Shown: piece after piece, positions 60,181-64,000 of the stretch
How the letters are laid out: every line of letters starts with the position of its first letter
Numbering within the stretch: the stretch's first letter is position 1
Assembly (NCBI GenBank): GCA_029931535.1
Contig: JAQPZY010001548.1
Coordinates: forward strand, 2,501,001-2,565,000
From: Margaritifera margaritifera
Taxonomy: Eukaryota > Mollusca > Bivalvia > Unionida > Margaritiferidae
DNA length: 64,000 bases
Reading direction: 5' to 3'
The notes under the pieces: model-generated
The model's input: only the letters and a program-made list of their open reading frames with translations
Databases searched by the model: none
Told to the model about the DNA's origin: nothing
Program-made: the position numbers and the translations under genes

Positions 60181-60840
60181 TGCAAAAACAGAGCCAACTT
60201 GTTACATTGTTGCCATTTCTTACCAGACAAACTCATCCTGTGCACCCCCCCCCCCCACACACACACCAGACAGACTCATTCTGCGCACAACACCCCCCCC
60301 CACCCCCCCAAAAAAGCTATGAACCAATTGTTACAATTACATTTCCAGCCAAAACATACATGTTACATTGTTACCATTTCTAACCAGACAAACTCACCAC
60401 GCATGAAATCACCTATGAACCAATTTTGAGACAATACAGGTTTTTAAAATGGCGGCCTAATGTTGGTATCCCATTGTTCCCCACGAGCAATTTCTATAAA
60501 GGCGACCTAATTTTAATTCTCAGTGTCCCTGTAATCCGCAGACCCTCACAGGATTTCAGTTATAGGCCAAACAGACCCATCATGTTACAATGTTACATTT
60601 CCACGTCAAACAGACCCTTCCTTTTTCCGTCTCGAGTAATAGGTTATCCTAGAATTGATACGTTGATTTACACTTTCTTCGCCTGTCGCTATTCAAAATC
60701 AACATTGTTCGTCAACGATAGGCTTTCATGTCTTATTTTTAGAACACATTCAGCTTCTTTATAACAACTGTCGTTTTACCAAAAACTCTAGTGTAGAAAC
60801 AGGATACGGTTCTAGATACAGTATACTGGTCCAGAATCCC
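60180..60840 (-). repeat. Module M, copy 2 (inverted)
   Basis: It reads as the reverse complement of 56560-57480 (aaccaattttgagacaatac, ggcggcctaatgtt, gtccctgtaatccgcagacc, ggccaaacagaccc). Its right part (agtaataggttatcctag ... ctctagtgtagaaacaggatacgg) is the reverse complement of 62985-63165. Confidence 0.85.
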
Positions 60841-61294
60841 CCCAACCCCCAAATCCCCCAGAATCCTCCCCTCTAATTTACCATAGCCTTCACACAATAG
60901 TATGCACAATAGCTCTGGACTGAACAATGTCAAACAATGGAGAAAGCCGAAAAGAGAGGACTGAACAATTACTTAATTATTCAGGGAATTCAATTGAATA
61001 GTCAGAACCCAATACCGGTCAATTTTACAGTGTGGAAAAAGTTTACTTCCTGTTTGCATAGTTACAAACTCTCTTTGTAATTATGGCACGATTTGGATGT
61101 TTATATTCAGTGTGGTGTTAGTCGGCGCTAGAGTTTTCTGCCGTAGTTGATGGTGGGTTTTTTTTCTCCAACGTCTGATTCTGACATAGCACCTGAAGTT
61201 TGTTACGAAATTCCTCTAGATATCGGAAAAGCATCCAGGTACTAATAATCGCCTTAAAGAGTTTTATTTCAGTTTAGACCGACAACTCTCTATT

Positions 61295-61371
<77 letters not shown>

Positions 61372-62500
61372 CTCTTTTATTTTTGTTTAGTGTGTGATAC
61401 ATGTGTTCAGCAACTACGTTCAACCTACGACTACTATTACAGACACAACTGCAACATTTCCACAACGGAGGTGATCGTGATATTTCAGTAGAAGTATTAG
61501 TGAAAGATACTGGAGCTGAAAAGTTGATGATGATGATGATGATGATGAGTGATAGTGGAAATAGTGGTGATTTAGATCACGTTTTGAAGACGATGAGAAT
61601 AAGGAAGAAGTGATGTAATGATGATGATCTTATCGTCATCGTCTTCTTTCCACCTTCTGCTCCTTCTCCTCATCGTTAAAATCGGCCATGTTTACGGTGG
61701 TGGTTTGTCATGATATTATCATTATACAATTCCTTGACTTCAACAGCCGTTAATGTTATGATCTTTGTCATCACCGTTGTCATCATCTAAGAACACATTT
61801 CGAACTTCATAAATGAGCACGTGTTACGTGTGAGCAGAACAGAACATTGCCCTAGCTTTTAATTTTGCAGCAAATTGTACTTTACAATTCATAGTTGCGC
61901 GGCTGAGGTCACATAGTAATACATTTACAACGGACGCATTTGTTATAAATATGAATAAAAAATTCCTCATAAATCTCTAAAATAATTCTATTATAACCTT
62001 TTTTGATTTGCATGAGAAAGATTTTTCGGACATTATCGCAATACAATTTTCCCTATTTGGCAACATAAAGGTATTTTCTTAAATCTCATTAAAATAGGCC
62101 TGCAAGTAATAACTGGTTGCCATTTTCAAAAAGACCTTATTTCAGACGCGAAAATTGCTTTTTACCTGTGCACAAGTGTAACTTCAACACATGCCCACAG
62201 ACCATACATGTTGTGACAACCATCGATTTTGGTTCTTCTATGACTCACGACTGCTCATTATTGGATTGAGGAAGTGACTAAGCTCCAAACAATTCCTTTA
62301 ACAATGCATGTAAAAATAACATTCATAGGGTTCAAACAGTCGACAGTTTGTACGACTTACATTATTTTCTTGACTACGTTTATTTTTAGGTAAAATATAG
62401 CTTATCTTAATGAAAACTATTTAAACTTCCTGATAGATCCTATATGAAGATTTTAAATAACCAGACGATCATTAACTTAACAAACATCAGCCAAGACTTG
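60841..62500. other. Loop of the outer inverted repeat, no gene seen
   Basis: It contains (CT)n at 61300-61366 and a (GAT)n tract at 61526-61548. Short ORFs here have no family features. Confidence 0.4.
61300..61366. repeat. (CT)n microsatellite
   Basis: About 33 CT units. Confidence 0.95.

Positions 62501-62506
<6 letters not shown>

Positions 62507-62541
<35 letters not shown>
62507..62541. repeat. (AT)n microsatellite
   Basis: About 17 AT units. Confidence 0.95.
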
Positions 62542-62549
<8 letters not shown>

Positions 62550-62644
62550 AAATATTCGAATCACTCCGTGTACATTGACTTTTTGACAATCATGGATCAA
62601 TGCCACATTGATCACCGATGCAAGGTATTACCTATCATGCATCT

Positions 62645-62995
62645 AGAACTGTATCCTGTATCTAGTCTTGTATATAGTACCGTATCCTGTATATACAACC
62701 TTATCCTGTATCTAGTCCTCTAACACCGTATACAGTACATGGAACCGTATCCTGTATATAGTACCGTATCCTGTATCTAGTCCTCTAACACCGTATACAG
62801 TACATGGAACCGTATCCTGTATATAGTACCTTATCCTGTATCTAGTCCTCTAACACCGTATACAGTACATGGAACCGTATCCTGTATATAGTACCGTATC
62901 CTGTATATACAACCTTATCCTGTATCTAGTCCTCTAACACCGTATACAGTACATGGAACCGTATCCTGTATATAGTACCGTATCCTGTTTCTACA
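62645..62995. repeat. Hierarchical minisatellite (18-bp inside ~65-bp units)
   Basis: The short unit is ccgtatcctgtatatagta. It is grouped into ~65-bp units with ctagtcctctaacaccgtat, acagtacatggaa, with anchors at 62712, 62777, 62842 and 62925. The last spacing is longer by one 18-bp unit. Confidence 0.9.
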
Positions 62996-64000
62996 CTAGA
63001 GTTTTGGGTACAACCACAGTTGTTATAAAGAAGCTGAATGTGTTCTAAAAATAAGACACGAAAGCCTATCGTTAACGAACAATGTTGACTTTGAATAGCA
63101 ACAGGCGAAGAAAGTGTAAATCAACGTATCAATTCTAGGATAACCTATTACTCGAGACGGAAAATGGAGGGGGGGGGGGGGCTCTCATATTTTGGTGCTC
63201 CATAGGCTAGTCAGATATCCAAGTTTTCAAACACCCCTACAAAAGATACCCCTAAGATGTACAACCCTCCAGGACAATTCCTAAAAAGAATATTAATCCC
63301 AATTTAACTGATGTGAATTTGGTAAGGATATGCAAAGAAACAAAAGCTCATACTCAGGCCCCTCCAGTCTCAAGATGTCATTATATTGATGCAATAAGAG
63401 TAATATATGGTTCTCTCAATGCGTAAGTGTAACAGACTGTAATACCACTGAATGATATCTTCCTTGCCCAGTATGTGCCTCTATTATTGTTGCGGTGATA
63501 CAAGCATGATAATTTTATTGCTCTATACTGCTTTTGAAATACACCTATTTAAAATGAATGTCCCTAATAATTGCTGAACTCACAAAGCTTACACTAAAGT
63601 AGTATAGGATGGCACTTGAGACCCAAACGAGAGTCCTGTGTTAAATATGTTAAACAATTATAGACCTAAATGGGAAATTAACATTAGGCCAACATTTTTT
63701 AAAATGGGAAATTGTAACATTGTAACATGATGGGTCTGTTTGGACTTTAACTGAAATCCTATGAGAGTCTACGGATTAAAGGGACAATTAGACTTAACAT
63801 TAGGTTGCAATTAACGAAATGGCACTTGGGGAACAATGGGAAATTAACATTAGGCCGCCATATTGAAATTTATAGGGGAAAGCATGTATTGTCTAAAAAT
63901 TGGTTCATAGGTATTCTCATGTGTGGTGAGTCTGTCTGGTTAGAAATGGTAACAATGTAACATGTATCTTTGGCTGGAAACATAATCGTACAAATTGGTT
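62985..64000 (+). repeat. Module M, copy 3 (direct, cut by window end)
   Basis: 62985-63165 is the reverse complement of the right end of copy 2. 63165-63230 (poly-G then ctctcatattttggtgctcc) and 63600-64000 (cacttgagacccaaacg, aaacaattatagacc, tgggtctgtttggac, acattaggccgccat, aattggttcataggt) are direct matches to copy 1. It carries about 430 bp (63170-63600) with no counterpart in copy 2. Confidence 0.8.

Overview
The window looks like nuclear DNA from a lophotrochozoan animal, most likely a bivalve mollusc. The evidence is AT-rich, intron-bearing DNA with GT-AG splicing, dense microsatellites and small mobile elements, TIR-domain receptor genes, and a tRNA-derived SINE ending in a CAACCAACC-type tail. 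The species cannot be fixed from the sequence. Genes are sparse. Most of the 64 kb is mobile elements in different states of decay, plus tandem repeats.

Three host loci can be supported, all on the minus strand. (1) At 936-1633 are the first two coding exons (signal peptide, then a cysteine-less V-type Ig-like domain) of a gene that runs off the left edge. (2) At 36180-43540 is a complete four-exon gene for a 531-residue receptor with a signal peptide, EGF-like ectodomain, one membrane helix and a cytoplasmic TIR domain. All its introns are phase 1 and one probably uses a GC donor. (3) At 52946-53939 are the last two exons of a paralogous TIR gene whose upstream exons were not found. The two TIR genes lie in tandem in the same orientation, as expected for an innate-immune receptor family.

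Mobile elements, left to right: a nearly intact, young Ty3/gypsy-family element of the Gmr1 type (3432-10017; domain order Gag-PR-IN-RT-RNaseH) with 751/752-bp LTRs and a 4-bp target duplication; two solo LTRs of the same family in reverse orientation (13451-14285 and 19432-20273), sitting in GA and TA microsatellites; a LINE fragment (about 18270-18660); palindromic MITEs (18823-18980, 21261-21480, 45911-46110); a two-copy macrosatellite built from a ~113-bp unit (26430-28913) and split by a hAT-type MITE with an 8-bp target duplication (27638-27894); a 5'-truncated gypsy pol relic (28914-30993) with a candidate 3' LTR (31301-31669); a possible piggyBac transposase fragment (31665-32060, minus); a badly eroded block of small ORFs that may be a Polinton/Maverick relic (32440-35690); a LINE relic (38100-39775) inside an intron of the TIR gene, interrupted by a 52-bp minisatellite; and a tRNA-type SINE (47640-47850).

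The right end (about 56500-64000) is a nested set of large inverted repeats. Two ~1.9-kb arms face each other around 58560. Each arm carries a decayed copy of the same coding exon on opposite strands. A third copy of the outer module lies at 62985-64000. This is the most unusual architecture in the window.
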